Positions 36,125 to 45,104 of a stretch of DNA of 64,000 nt are shown here, one piece after another. The stretch is from NCBI RefSeq assembly GCF_900177415.1, contig NZ_FXAF01000006.1:768001-832000 (forward strand), read 5' to 3'. How positions within the stretch are numbered: position 1 is the stretch's first letter; the number at the start of each line of letters is the position of its first letter. The stretch comes from Xaviernesmea oryzae (GTDB lineage: Bacteria; Pseudomonadota; Alphaproteobacteria; Rhizobiales; Rhizobiaceae). The translations under genes were made by a program, and so were the position numbers. Below the pieces are notes generated by a model, which was not told the DNA's origin, did no database searches, and worked only from the letters and a program-made list of their open reading frames with translations.

Positions 36125-38273
36125 GACCACGCCTTCCAAAGACGCCGCGCGCCCATTCTCCATCCTCGGCCGGCCGGAGGTGCCCGGCTGCCTGGTTTTC
36201 GGCCGCCTCTATGCTCTCGGGTATTATCGCAAGCGTGGCGCACCGGCGGATTTGGCCGACATCGAGACGTTGCCGCAGCAGCGTGAGGGCTCCGGAAGTT
36301 TCCTCGGATGGGCCAAGTGCAAAAAGCATGAGGTCCGCATCCGCAAAAAGCTCCGTGTCCCAGCTGCTGCCGGTGATGGAAGGGGCCATGACGAGCACGA
36401 AATCGAATGCTTCGGCATCTGCCAGGATGTCGTTCATGGTGAGGCGATCCCGCGATGCCAGGCCGCCTTCCGCCGCGGCATTGTACATGACGGTTTGGAG
36501 GCCGCTTGCGCTGTCGACGAACATGCCCGTGCCGCTTCGCGCCGGAATTTCCAGTCCCGGCCGGCCGCCGAACTCGACGACGAGCACGTTTTGGTCCGCC
36601 TGTTCAAGGCCGATCCCGATCATGGCGCCTGCAAGTTTCGCTTCGAGAGGGTCATGGGTCGAAGACACCGCGAGGACGTAGGGTTTGGGATGCTCGGTAA
36701 GGTGGGAGATGATCCGCCGTACGAGCTGCAGCAGGTCGCGCGAGAAGGCCTCGCTGCCCGCTTGGGAAAACCGCCTCCTAATTGCCCTTATGCTTGCATG
36801 CACGCCGTTGCCGGCCGCCCCGGGCCGGCGGTATTCTCCAAGGTCGGCAGGTGCGGCGGCCGATATGTCGCCTTTGGGGAGCTCGACCGTCTGCGGACGG
36901 CCCCTTGCAGGACCTTCCGGGCCGTCTTCCGGCGGATGGGCGGGTCCGCGCATCAAGGCAAGACCGCATCCGGCGAGGAGGCCCAGGGCGGCACTCACCG
37001 GCAAAAGCAGAAACGGTTTCGGCCATGTCGGTTGCACCGGCGGAGCGGCCGCGCTGATCACCCGCGCCTCGGAGAGCTGGAGACCTTGCAGCTGCGACGT
37101 TTCCTCGGCGCGCTTCAGGAAGTCGTCGAGTACGGTGCGGGCCGCCTGGGCTTTGGCCTCCAGCCGCCGTAACTCCACCTGCGCCACATCCGAACTCTCC
37201 GACTGACGGCGCAAGTCGTCGAGCTTCGCCTGAAGCGTTGCCACGTTTTGTGCGGCGAGATCGTATTTCGCCTTCAGCTCCCGCGTTATCCGCTTCGCCT
37301 CCGCGGCCATGAGGCCCCTCGTCCTGTTCAGCTCGGACTGAAGACGCTTGATGGTGGGATGCCGCGGTTGGTAGACGATTTCGTAACTGGCAAGCTCCGC
37401 CGCGCGCTGATTGTAGTCTTCGCGCAGCTTTTCGGTCGTGCTGGAGGAAAGTATTTCCGAGAGCCGGTCGAGGCCGGCCGGCAAGGTGCCCGCCGCCAGT
37501 GCCTGATCATACTTGTCCTTCGCCTGGTCGGCGTCCCCTCGCGCGACGATCAACTGGCTGGTGAGCTGGTCGATCTGAGACCGCAGGGTGCCTCCGGAAG
37601 CAGGATCCAGGATCTGATGCCTGGATTTGAAATCCGCAACCGCGCGCTCGGCGTCGCCGACATTTTTCTGAAGGCCGCCGATCCTGTCTGCAAGCAGGGA
37701 GTTCACGTCGCTGTTGGCGGTCTCCCTTTCTCCCGCAAGGCCCGCTCTGTAGCGGCCGACGATCGCATTGGCGATGCGTGCCGCCTTGTCGGAGGATTGG
37801 GACTTGAAACTGACGTCGATCACATAGGTGAGGCCGGCGCGCTCCGCCGAGACCGCGCGTTGAAAGCGCTTGAAGGTCGAATCCTTCGCAAGAGCATCGT
37901 CCGCGTAAAGGAAGGACAAAAGACCGCTGTCCGAAAATTCGGAATCGTTCTCGATGCCTTCGCTTTTGAAGACATCCATCAGCAGATCGCGCGATTCAAT
38001 GATGAACACCTGGCTTGCGATGGCAGCACTGTCGGGGCCGATTCCGGGAAGAACGCTGTTGAAATTGGTGGCGTGGGAATCGCGCGGATCGATCAGTATC
38101 GATGCCGTCGCCGTATAGCTCGGCTTCGCCACCGCAAGATAAAGGAGCGTCAACGCCAGCATCGCGCCGACGCATGCCAGCACCGTCATCCGACGTTGCC
38201 AAAGGACGCTCCAGATGGCTTCGACATCGAACAGCGGCGGAAAGGTGCGCTCGTCAATGCTAAACGGTTTCAT
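36108..38273 (-). CDS. Wzc/GumC-type chain-length protein with degenerate kinase domain
   Basis: A 721-residue polysaccharide co-polymerase. The N-terminal Wzz domain has TM1 (about 30-48), and long periplasmic coiled coils run to about 400. TM2 is about 420-440 with a Pro-rich 'PVQPTWPKP' entry. The C-terminal BY-kinase-like region (about 500-690) lacks the GKT of Walker A: residues 535-550 read as VSSTHDPLEAKLAGAM. Walker A' is VVEFGG instead of the usual Asp-rich box, and there is no tyrosine cluster at the end. It therefore looks like a pseudokinase fused to a normal Wzz part. It is co-directional with the GH5 and polymerase genes. Confidence 0.9.
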   Translation of the reverse strand: MKPFSIDERTFPPLFDVEAIWSVLWQRRMTVLACVGAMLALTLLYLAVAKPSYTATASILIDPRDSHATNFNSVLPGIGPDSAAIASQVFIIESRDLLMDVFKSEGIENDSEFSDSGLLSFLYADDALAKDSTFKRFQRAVSAERAGLTYVIDVSFKSQSSDKAARIANAIVGRYRAGLAGERETANSDVNSLLADRIGGLQKNVGDAERAVADFKSRHQILDPASGGTLRSQIDQLTSQLIVARGDADQAKDKYDQALAAGTLPAGLDRLSEILSSSTTEKLREDYNQRAAELASYEIVYQPRHPTIKRLQSELNRTRGLMAAEAKRITRELKAKYDLAAQNVATLQAKLDDLRRQSESSDVAQVELRRLEAKAQAARTVLDDFLKRAEETSQLQGLQLSEARVISAAAPPVQPTWPKPFLLLPVSAALGLLAGCGLALMRGPAHPPEDGPEGPARGRPQTVELPKGDISAAAPADLGEYRRPGAAGNGVHASIRAIRRRFSQAGSEAFSRDLLQLVRRIISHLTEHPKPYVLAVSSTHDPLEAKLAGAMIGIGLEQADQNVLVVEFGGRPGLEIPARSGTGMFVDSASGLQTVMYNAAAEGGLASRDRLTMNDILADAEAFDFVLVMAPSITGSSWDTELFADADLMLFALGPSEETSGALTLLRQRLDVGQIRRCATLAIIPESIEAAENQAAGHLRPAEDGEWARGVFGRRGHAADE

Positions 38274-38505
38274 CCTTCCGTCCCCCAGCCGCCGGTTCCC
38301 TGCCCCAAGTCAGGGCAGTATCGATTATCAACATTAGCTATCCGTTAAATTCGCTACCATTGAGTGCGTGATCTATCCGGAGCGCCGGTAACCATGCCGC
38401 CAGTTCGTTGTGGCGCGGTTGCTTGTTTTCGCGTTATTCAGAAGCGCATTCCGCTGCGCGGTTTGCCGGCTGCCGATCTGGATATATCTTCTCAGGATTG
38501 CATTA

Positions 38506-39912
38506 GTGAGCGAGTATATAAGTAACCGCGAAACCGCCGCAGAGACCGGTCAGGCGGCCGGCATGCGCCTGTCGATCGGCGCGCTCGCCAGAAGCGGCGC
38601 TATCGCAAGCGTGATAAAGCTTGCCAGCGCCGGCCTGTCCTTCCTCATGCTGGTGGCGGTCGCGATGGTCACCGACGAGCGGCAATTCGGCCTTTACAGC
38701 GCCGCCTATGCCGGCGCGAGCCTTGTCTCCTTCTTCTCCCTGGTGGGCCAGCACAGCACCGTCCTGCGCTTCTGGCCCCAATATGCCGGAAACGACGATC
38801 TCGATTCTGCCAATGGCCTGATGGCCCGCGCGATCCTCGTGGCATTGGCCGGGCTCGCCGCCTTCAGCCTGATCATCGTCGCTGTCGGATTTCTGCCGCT
38901 CGCCGGCAGGGACGTGCCGGAATGGCGCTCGCTCTGCGCGGCCACGACGGTGCTGGCCTTCGCGCTCGGCTGGTCGGAATTCACCTCCTGCGCATTCCGC
39001 GCCAAGAACGCGCTCATAGCGGGCCTGCTGCCGCGGGACATCATTTGGCGGGCCGTGACCATCGCGGCCTTTGCCGCGGCGGGCTTCATGCATGTCGAGA
39101 TGAGCGCGGTTGCCGCGACCTTTCTGACGGCCGGGCTTCTTCTTCTTTCGGTCCTGCCGCAAACGATCGTCTTGCTGCGCGACACCATCCGCGCCAAGCG
39201 CGGGCCGCTCACGGAAGGGCAGAAGGCGGAGTTCAGGACCGTGACGCTCGGCGTCTGGGGCGTCACCGCGCTGCCGCCGGCGCTCGGTCAGGCGAGCACG
39301 CTGCTCGTCGCGGCAATCCTCGGTCCGGAAGCCGCCGGAGCGATCTTCGTCGCCGACCGGACCATGCGGCTTGTGGTGCTGACCCTCAACGGGATCAATC
39401 AGGCGCTTGCGCCGCAAATCTCGAACGCCTTCTACAGCGGCGACAGGCCGCATGTGCAGCGCATCACCAGCCTCGCCGCCCTCGGGGGCTTTGCGATCGC
39501 GCTTCTGGCGCTGTTGCTCTTCGTAATGTTCGGAAGCCTCATTCTGTCGATTTTCGACCCCGCCTACGGCACGCCGACGATGCACGTGACGCTCATCATC
39601 CTCGGCATCGGGGCGACGATCGGGACGGGCTGCGGTCCGACCGAAATCCTTCTGCAGCTGACCGGCCTGCAGCATGCGCTCTTCAAGCTGCTCGTCGCCG
39701 TCAACACTCTGGGGCTCGGTGCGACGGCGGCGCTGACCTATCTTCTGGGACCGATCGGCGCGGCGCTCAGCATCGCGGGCACGATCGCGGCGTGGTGCGT
39801 GATCGCCGTGTTCATCGCCCGGCGGGAAATAGGCATCAACCCGTCGATCTTCGGTTTCTTCACCGGGCAGGACGCACTTGCCGCCCGCGCCTTCCTGAGG
39901 GACCGCGCATGA
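38506..39912 (+). CDS. Wzx-type polysaccharide flippase
   Basis: A protein of about 468 residues with some 12-14 TM segments of the MOP/MATE-related oligosaccharide flippase superfamily ('ASVIKLASAGLSFLMLVAVAMVTDERQFGLYSAAYA', 'GQASTLLVAAILGPEAAGAIFVADR'). It should flip the lipid-linked repeat unit to the periplasm. The start is uncertain: a GTG at 38506 (AGGA upstream) is given; ATG 38563 also fits, and the frame is open from 38410. The stop overlaps the next gene by 4 bp. It is divergent from the Wzc-like gene. Confidence 0.88.
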   Translation: MSEYISNRETAAETGQAAGMRLSIGALARSGAIASVIKLASAGLSFLMLVAVAMVTDERQFGLYSAAYAGASLVSFFSLVGQHSTVLRFWPQYAGNDDLDSANGLMARAILVALAGLAAFSLIIVAVGFLPLAGRDVPEWRSLCAATTVLAFALGWSEFTSCAFRAKNALIAGLLPRDIIWRAVTIAAFAAAGFMHVEMSAVAATFLTAGLLLLSVLPQTIVLLRDTIRAKRGPLTEGQKAEFRTVTLGVWGVTALPPALGQASTLLVAAILGPEAAGAIFVADRTMRLVVLTLNGINQALAPQISNAFYSGDRPHVQRITSLAALGGFAIALLALLLFVMFGSLILSIFDPAYGTPTMHVTLIILGIGATIGTGCGPTEILLQLTGLQHALFKLLVAVNTLGLGATAALTYLLGPIGAALSIAGTIAAWCVIAVFIARREIGINPSIFGFFTGQDALAARAFLRDRA

Positions 39913-41003
39913 GGATCGTCCAGGTGCAGACCCAGGCGGAGGCCGCCGGTTCGCAGCGCATTTCCGACATGGTGGGCGAAGGGCTGCGTGCCCGTGGCCA
40001 TCAGGTGCGCACCGTGTTCATGTACAGAAAGACCGACGTCTACGACCGCGATCCCCACGCGGATTTCATCCTTACCGAACCGCCAAGAGGATTGCCGGGG
40101 CAGATGCGGGCGGCCATCGGCCTTGCGGGCTATCTGCGTAGCGCGCGGCCGGACGCGGTCATTACCTTCCAGCACTATGGCAACATTTTCGGCACGATCG
40201 GCGCGCGGCTGTCGGGCGTCCGGCCGATCGTCGCGAACCAGAGCGGCGCGCCGCAGAGCAGAGGGGTGAGGGGGCTCCTCACGCAGATCGACAAGCTGAT
40301 GGGCACGGTTGGGCTCTATCACGCGAATGTCGTCAACTCGGCCTGGACCAAGGCGCAGTTCAGCCATTATCCGCAAGCCTATCGGCGGCGGATCCTGCGC
40401 ATCGACCACGGCGTTCCCGCACCGTTGGAGGAGTTCGACAAAGCGGCGGCCCGCGCCGCCTTCGGCCTGCCCCGGCAGGCATGGATTGCCGTTTCTTCCG
40501 GCCGGATGGCATCTTCGAAGAACCAGATCGCGCTCGTCGGGGCGCTCGCGCACCTGCCTGACATCCATGTGGCAATCGCCGGCACGGGTCCCGAGCGGGA
40601 CGCGCTGATCGCCCTTGCCGAAAACCGGAGTGTCGCTGAGCGGCTGCATCTGGTCGGCGAGGTCCCTCCTGCGCGCATCTTCGAATTCCTCGCCGCAGGC
40701 GATGCCTATGCGTTTCCCTCGACGACGGAAACTTTCGGCCTTGCTGCGGTCGAGGCGGCGATTGCCGGCCTGCCGGTGGTGGCGAGCAATCTCGACGTGA
40801 TGCGGGAGGTGCTGACGACGGAGGATGGCGAGCCCGCCGCGCTGTTCGTCGAAGCTGATGCGAAAGGCATGGCCGAGGGGCTCGCCGGCCTCATCGCTAG
40901 GCCGGAGCTTGCGGCCGAGCTTGCCGCAGCCGGGCGGCGGCTCAGGGAGCACTATTCGCCGGCGAGAATGTGCGCAGGCTACGAGGCGCTACTGTCTTCC
41001 TGA
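39909..41003 (+). CDS. Glycosyltransferase family 4
   Basis: A 364-residue GT-B enzyme. The N-terminal domain has 'QTQAEAAGSQRISDMVGEGLRARGH', and the C-terminal donor domain has 'SSGRMASSKNQ', 'IAGTGPERD' and the EX7E-type 'PSTTETFGLAAVEAAIAGLPVVAS'. It adds one sugar of the repeat unit in the cytoplasm. ATGA coupling to the flippase shows operon structure. It overlaps the convergent next gene by 15 bp at the 3' ends. Confidence 0.93.
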   Translation: MRIVQVQTQAEAAGSQRISDMVGEGLRARGHQVRTVFMYRKTDVYDRDPHADFILTEPPRGLPGQMRAAIGLAGYLRSARPDAVITFQHYGNIFGTIGARLSGVRPIVANQSGAPQSRGVRGLLTQIDKLMGTVGLYHANVVNSAWTKAQFSHYPQAYRRRILRIDHGVPAPLEEFDKAAARAAFGLPRQAWIAVSSGRMASSKNQIALVGALAHLPDIHVAIAGTGPERDALIALAENRSVAERLHLVGEVPPARIFEFLAAGDAYAFPSTTETFGLAAVEAAIAGLPVVASNLDVMREVLTTEDGEPAALFVEADAKGMAEGLAGLIARPELAAELAAAGRRLREHYSPARMCAGYEALLSS

Positions 41004-42473
41004 GCGTTTCCGCACGGCCGCGATCCCGTCGATCACCTCCAGCCGGCCGGAGCGGTTGAGAGTGTGGATTTTCGGATAAGGCCAGTCGCCGTCGGCGGCA
41101 ACCGGCCGGGGTGCCGTGAGCCGCACTGTTCGCCTGTCGAGCATCAGCAGTTCCGAGAGGCCGAGGCCGCCTCCATAGCCGAGCGTCCCGTCCTGGACCG
41201 GCAGAAAGATGCGTCCTTCGGGGTTGCGGATGAAGGCGCCACCTGGACGCGCACCTCGGCGGTCGATCAGGATCGGGTTCAGCGGATGCGCCATCCACGG
41301 CCCGGTAGGAGAATCGGAGGAAAAAACCGCAAGCGTGTCGGACGTGCTGCCATAGCCGTCACGGTGGGTAGCGAAAAGCCAGAGCAGCCCCTCGTGCTCA
41401 AGAAGCGTGGCATCCGAGATTTCGCCTTCGACGAGCACAGCCTCGGGGGCCCAGCGGTCCGGAAATGCCGTGGCGCGGTAAAGCGTCAGCTTTCCGCCGG
41501 AGCTTGCCTCCGGAAGCATCCAGATCGCGCCGTCGCGTTCGAACACCTGCGGATAGGAGAGGTGATGCGCTTCCTCCAGCACCACCCGCGCTTCCTGAGG
41601 GACGCCGTCGATATCGAACGGCACGACGGAAATGACCGCCTTGCCGGTCGCATGGGGATAGTCTTCCACGAACACGAAGGATCGGCCCTGCCATTCGAAA
41701 GCGAAGGGGTCGGCATAGAAGCGGTCGCCCGGGTCCGGCAGGACCGACCAGCCGTCCCCGAGGCGGCCTGTCTCCGCCACTCCCGGCCCGTCGGTAAAGC
41801 GGTAGCCGACACGCCAGTGCGCATGGCGGAAACGGGCACGCCGGATGGTCTCCCGTCCGAGACGCGGCAGGGCTTTCGTCAGATAGGCGGAGGCGAACCG
41901 CATGGCGGTACCGTCATCGTTCGGGGCAGCTGCCGGCCCCGGCTCGTTGCCGGAAAGGCGGTCTTCGGCAAAGGCACGAACGGCCGAGACAGCCAGGGTT
42001 ATCGCGCGGGCGAGCACGTCCTCGAGGCCGAGCGCCGCGGACTCTCGCTTGTCGATCATCGGCCAGGCCCGGCCCACGACCGTCTTACGGTCGAGAACGG
42101 CCTCGATCACAGGCAGCTTGCCGGCTGCGACGGCCACGGCCACGGACAGGTCGCAACGGGATCCGTCGAATGCAAGCGTGATTGTGGGGACGTTCGAGGG
42201 TGCGGCGTTGCCCGCAAGGTCCAGCCGCAGCGCGGCGAAGCGGCTGCGGGGGCTGGCCGGAATTTCCGCTGTGGGAGCGGCAAGACCAGGGCCGGTCCGG
42301 CGAAAGATGCGCCGTTCGAACGCAAGTGCGGCATTCACCGCAGCGGGCCAGTTCGCCGGCCCGGGCCGATGCAGCACGGCGATATCGTACCCCTCCGCCC
42401 GAAGCCGTTCGGCCACGACCATCTGCCAGTTGCGGGCGCCGGATTGCGGAACGATGATGTCGATCGGCGGCAT
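40989..42473 (-). CDS. Beta-propeller (GH43-like) protein, glucosamine inositolphosphorylceramide transferase-like
   Basis: A 494-residue protein. An N-terminal region (about 1-190) with 'IIVPQSGARNWQMVVAERL' looks like a formyltransferase/periplasmic-binding-like domain. From about 215 a five-bladed GH43/GH32-like propeller follows ('DRFYADPFAFEWQGRSFVFVEDY', 'LSYPQVFERDGAIWMLPEASS', 'HPLNPILIDRRGARPGGAFI'). Plant glucosamine inositolphosphorylceramide transferase 1 carries this fold in its N-terminal domain, and rhizobial homologues occur in exopolysaccharide loci. The exact reaction is unknown. ATG 42473 preferred over GTG 42491. Confidence 0.78.
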   Translation of the reverse strand: MPPIDIIVPQSGARNWQMVVAERLRAEGYDIAVLHRPGPANWPAAVNAALAFERRIFRRTGPGLAAPTAEIPASPRSRFAALRLDLAGNAAPSNVPTITLAFDGSRCDLSVAVAVAAGKLPVIEAVLDRKTVVGRAWPMIDKRESAALGLEDVLARAITLAVSAVRAFAEDRLSGNEPGPAAAPNDDGTAMRFASAYLTKALPRLGRETIRRARFRHAHWRVGYRFTDGPGVAETGRLGDGWSVLPDPGDRFYADPFAFEWQGRSFVFVEDYPHATGKAVISVVPFDIDGVPQEARVVLEEAHHLSYPQVFERDGAIWMLPEASSGGKLTLYRATAFPDRWAPEAVLVEGEISDATLLEHEGLLWLFATHRDGYGSTSDTLAVFSSDSPTGPWMAHPLNPILIDRRGARPGGAFIRNPEGRIFLPVQDGTLGYGGGLGLSELLMLDRRTVRLTAPRPVAADGDWPYPKIHTLNRSGRLEVIDGIAAVRKRSGRQ

Positions 42474-42744
42474 ACGGCGCTTCCCAGCCACGGTTGCGTT
42501 TCGCGGTTTCTGCAGGCTTCAGAAGCATCATGGTTGAACGCAAAAGCTTACTTTCACGTTATTCCCGAAGCCGGCTGCAAGCGCCACGGGCAGTCCCGCC
42601 ACGTCTCGTCGGCCGAGCCCTTGTCGTTCCATGCGGCAAATCGGCATCTACGCTCGTCCGGCACGAGGCGACGGGAAGACAGAATCGCCTTTCTTCGCTA
42701 TACAGAATGTCTGACCGCAACGATCCCGCCCGCGGCACGGTGCA

Positions 42745-42966
42745 ATGAGCATTATTCTGAAAGAGCATCAGGAGCGCGTCTCCCACGCGGTTTCCGCCTA
42801 CCGTTCAGAAATTGCGGAGATAGAAGCGCATATCCGGCTGCGCGCGATGTCGGCTGACGTATCCGACGCGGAGCTTGCCCTTCTGAGGCGCCTCAAGGAT
42901 GAAAAAGCGGAAATTCTCTACCGGTATGAAAACCTCAAGGAGGCTTTCCGAGCCATTCTGCCGTGA
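42745..42966 (+). CDS. Small helical (coiled-coil) protein, unknown function
   Basis: A 73-residue, charged, probably all-helical protein (HAVSAYRSEIAEIEAHIRLRA, LRRLKDEKAEILYRYENLKEAF) with heptad-like spacing. The ribosome site is weak. I know no family. It lies alone between the polysaccharide locus and the P450 operon. Confidence 0.5.
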   Translation: MSIILKEHQERVSHAVSAYRSEIAEIEAHIRLRAMSADVSDAELALLRRLKDEKAEILYRYENLKEAFRAILP

Positions 42967-43003
42967 CCTTGTTCGCCCCGCTCCTGGAAGCGGGAACGCC
43001 GTA

Positions 43004-43540
43004 TTACAGCTTCCGGACGTTCTTCATCATCAGCCGCATGACGCGGATGGCGGCCTCCAGGTCGTCGGGGTCGGCGCCTTCGATGAGCGTCTCCTCGCGG
43101 CGGAGCGCGATGCGGATGATCTTGGCGTGGAGCTCGTAGCCTTTTTCGTTGAGCCACCAGAGCCGCTTGCGCGGATCCTTCTCGGACGAGACCGAATCCA
43201 GATAGCCGAGCTCGTCGAGCGTGGCGAGTGCGCGGCTTGCTGCCGCCTTGTCGAGATTGATGACTTCGCAGATGCGCGCGGCGGTGATCCCGGGCTCGAT
43301 GGCGAGCATCGAGACGGTACGCCACTCGCTGATGCCGATGCCGAAGCGCTCGCGGTAGAGGTTCGATGCACCGCGCGAGAGCGCGTTGTTGATGCTGGAG
43401 AGGAAGAAGGGGACGTAGTTGGTGATGTCGAGGATCTCGACGCCGTCTCGTGTGGTCGTCGATTCCGAAATGCGTCCTTGAGGGCACGGCGCGCGCGCGT
43501 CCGCTGGCGGCGCTTTGGTCTGCCTCTCGGTCGGTGTCAT
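43004..43540 (-). CDS. MarR-family transcriptional regulator of the P450 operon
   Basis: A 178-residue winged-helix regulator. The core (about 40-160) has 'ISEWRTVSMLAIEPGITAARICEVINLDKAAASRALATLDELGYL' as helix-turn-helix and 'SEKDPRKRLWWLNEKGYELH' as the wing. The start overlaps the reductase stop (TGATG), making it the last gene of a nine-gene operon. The twin inverted repeats at 51002-51058 over the operon promoter are the likely operator. MarR proteins of this kind usually release DNA on binding an aromatic acid or its CoA ester. Confidence 0.92.
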   Translation of the reverse strand: MTPTERQTKAPPADARAPCPQGRISESTTTRDGVEILDITNYVPFFLSSINNALSRGASNLYRERFGIGISEWRTVSMLAIEPGITAARICEVINLDKAAASRALATLDELGYLDSVSSEKDPRKRLWWLNEKGYELHAKIIRIALRREETLIEGADPDDLEAAIRVMRLMMKNVRKL

Positions 43541-44775
43541 CAGGTTTGCACTTTCCTGGCCTTTGCCAGTCCGCCGATGTCGAAACCGCATTGCGCCAGT
43601 TCGTCGAACTTCACCTTGGTGGGCGACTTGAGCAGCTGGCGCGCGGCCATGTGTTCGGCGGCGGCGTTGATTGTCTCCAAGGCCAGCAATTTGCCCAATT
43701 TGAAACGGAACACAAGCTTGCGTCCATCCTCTTTCTCGATCGCGTGATCTTCGTCGGCACCAACGCCCAAACCGGCGATCTGGAGCTTGAGCGGTCCCTG
43801 ATCGCTCCAGAACCACGGCACCGCCTCATAGGCGTGAGGCTTGCCGGTGAGACGGCGGGCGATCGTTCGGGCATGGTCCGTGGCGGCCTGTACCGATTCC
43901 AGCCGTATCGACCGGCCGGAAGAGGGGTCGGGAAAGGCCGCACAGTCGCCGAGGGCGGAGATGTCGGGGTCCGAGGTCCGCATGAAGCCGTCGACCACGA
44001 TGCCGTTGGCGACCGTAAGTCCCGCTTGCTCCGCGAGCTCGACATTCGGGCGAATGCCGGCCGCGACGAGCACCATGTCGCCATCGATGACCTCGCCGTC
44101 CGCGAGGCGTGCGCCGACCACGTCGCCCGCCTGGTCGCGCAGGATCTCGGTGACCGCCGCACCACGGACGAGCCGGGTACCCGATTTCGTATGATAATCC
44201 AGGAAACGCTGCGACATGGCGGGGGAAAGCGCTCGCGCCATCAGGCGCTCCGCCGCCTCCACCACCGTCGCCTCGTGGCCGCCCGCAGCCGCGACGGCGG
44301 CGAATTCCAGGCCGATGAAGCCGCCGCCGATGACGATCGGGCGCCGGCTGCCCCGGGCGAGGGCGTCCCGAAGGCGGCACGCGTCTTCTGCGGTGCGAAG
44401 ACCGAAGACTCCCCGTCCGTCGAGCCCCCTGATCGGCGGGACGAAATTGCGCGCACCCGTCGCGAGCACGAGGTGGTCGTAGGCGATGGCGACGCCGCCC
44501 AGGGTCTCGATCGCTTTTGCGTTCCGGTCGATCCGGATCACGCGCTCGGAGGCCATCAGGGTGATGGCGTTGCGATCGAAGAAGCTTTCCGGCCTGAGCT
44601 CGATGGCGTTCACGCGCCCGTCCTTGAGATAGGCTTTTGACAGGGGCGGGCGTTGATAGGGCCGTCCGGGCTCGTCGCCGATCAGGGTGACCGGACCTTC
44701 ATAGCCCTCCTGCCTCAGGCTGGCGGCGAGCTGGAAGCCGCCTTGCCCGGCGCCGATGACGACGACGCCCGTCAT
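43540..44775 (-). CDS. FAD-dependent ferredoxin reductase of the P450 system
   Basis: A 411-residue NADH-dependent reductase of the putidaredoxin-reductase type. The FAD motif GAGQGG (8-13) opens the protein, the NAD motif is 'IVIGGGFIGLEFAA' and 'DISALGDCAAFPDP' is the second FAD block; 'LVRGAAVTEIL' and a reductase C-terminal domain follow. It should pass electrons from NADH to the adjacent [2Fe-2S] ferredoxin. The start overlaps the ferredoxin stop by 4 bp. The open frame upstream lies within the ferredoxin gene and is not used. Confidence 0.94.
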   Translation of the reverse strand: MTGVVVIGAGQGGFQLAASLRQEGYEGPVTLIGDEPGRPYQRPPLSKAYLKDGRVNAIELRPESFFDRNAITLMASERVIRIDRNAKAIETLGGVAIAYDHLVLATGARNFVPPIRGLDGRGVFGLRTAEDACRLRDALARGSRRPIVIGGGFIGLEFAAVAAAGGHEATVVEAAERLMARALSPAMSQRFLDYHTKSGTRLVRGAAVTEILRDQAGDVVGARLADGEVIDGDMVLVAAGIRPNVELAEQAGLTVANGIVVDGFMRTSDPDISALGDCAAFPDPSSGRSIRLESVQAATDHARTIARRLTGKPHAYEAVPWFWSDQGPLKLQIAGLGVGADEDHAIEKEDGRKLVFRFKLGKLLALETINAAAEHMAARQLLKSPTKVKFDELAQCGFDIGGLAKARKVQT

Positions 44776-45095
44776 GTCTGGCTCTCCGGCAGATGCACGA
44801 CGAGGCCGTCCAGCTCGGGCTCTATCCGGATCTGACAGGACAGCCGGCTCGTCGGCTTCACCTCGCAGGCGGCGCTTTCCAGCATGTCCTCTTCGCCGTC
44901 GGCTCGCGGGCCGACCCGGTCCGCCCACGCATCGTCGACATAGCAATGGCAGGTGGCGCACATCATGGACCCGCCGCATTCGCCGACGATACCGTCGATA
45001 TCGTTGGCAAGCGCGGCGCGCATGACATTGTCGCCGTTGGCGATGTCGATGGTCGTCTCCGTGCCGTCATGGGCGATGAAAGTCACGTTCGTCAT
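44772..45095 (-). CDS. [2Fe-2S] ferredoxin, putidaredoxin type
   Basis: A 107-residue vertebrate-type/adrenodoxin-like ferredoxin. The four cluster ligands are Cys40, Cys46, Cys49 (GECGGSMMCATCHCYV) and Cys87 (RLSCQIR). The C-terminal hydrophobic-acidic tail is as in P450 redox partners such as putidaredoxin. It sits between P450 and reductase and should carry single electrons between them. Confidence 0.96.
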   Translation of the reverse strand: MTNVTFIAHDGTETTIDIANGDNVMRAALANDIDGIVGECGGSMMCATCHCYVDDAWADRVGPRADGEEDMLESAACEVKPTSRLSCQIRIEPELDGLVVHLPESQT

Positions 45096-45104
45096 CCTGG
45101 GCTC

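Noticed and set aside
42745-42966. Assigning a function to the 73-residue coiled-coil protein
   Set aside because: No motif beyond helix-forming heptads and a weak ribosome site; listed only as a possible gene.
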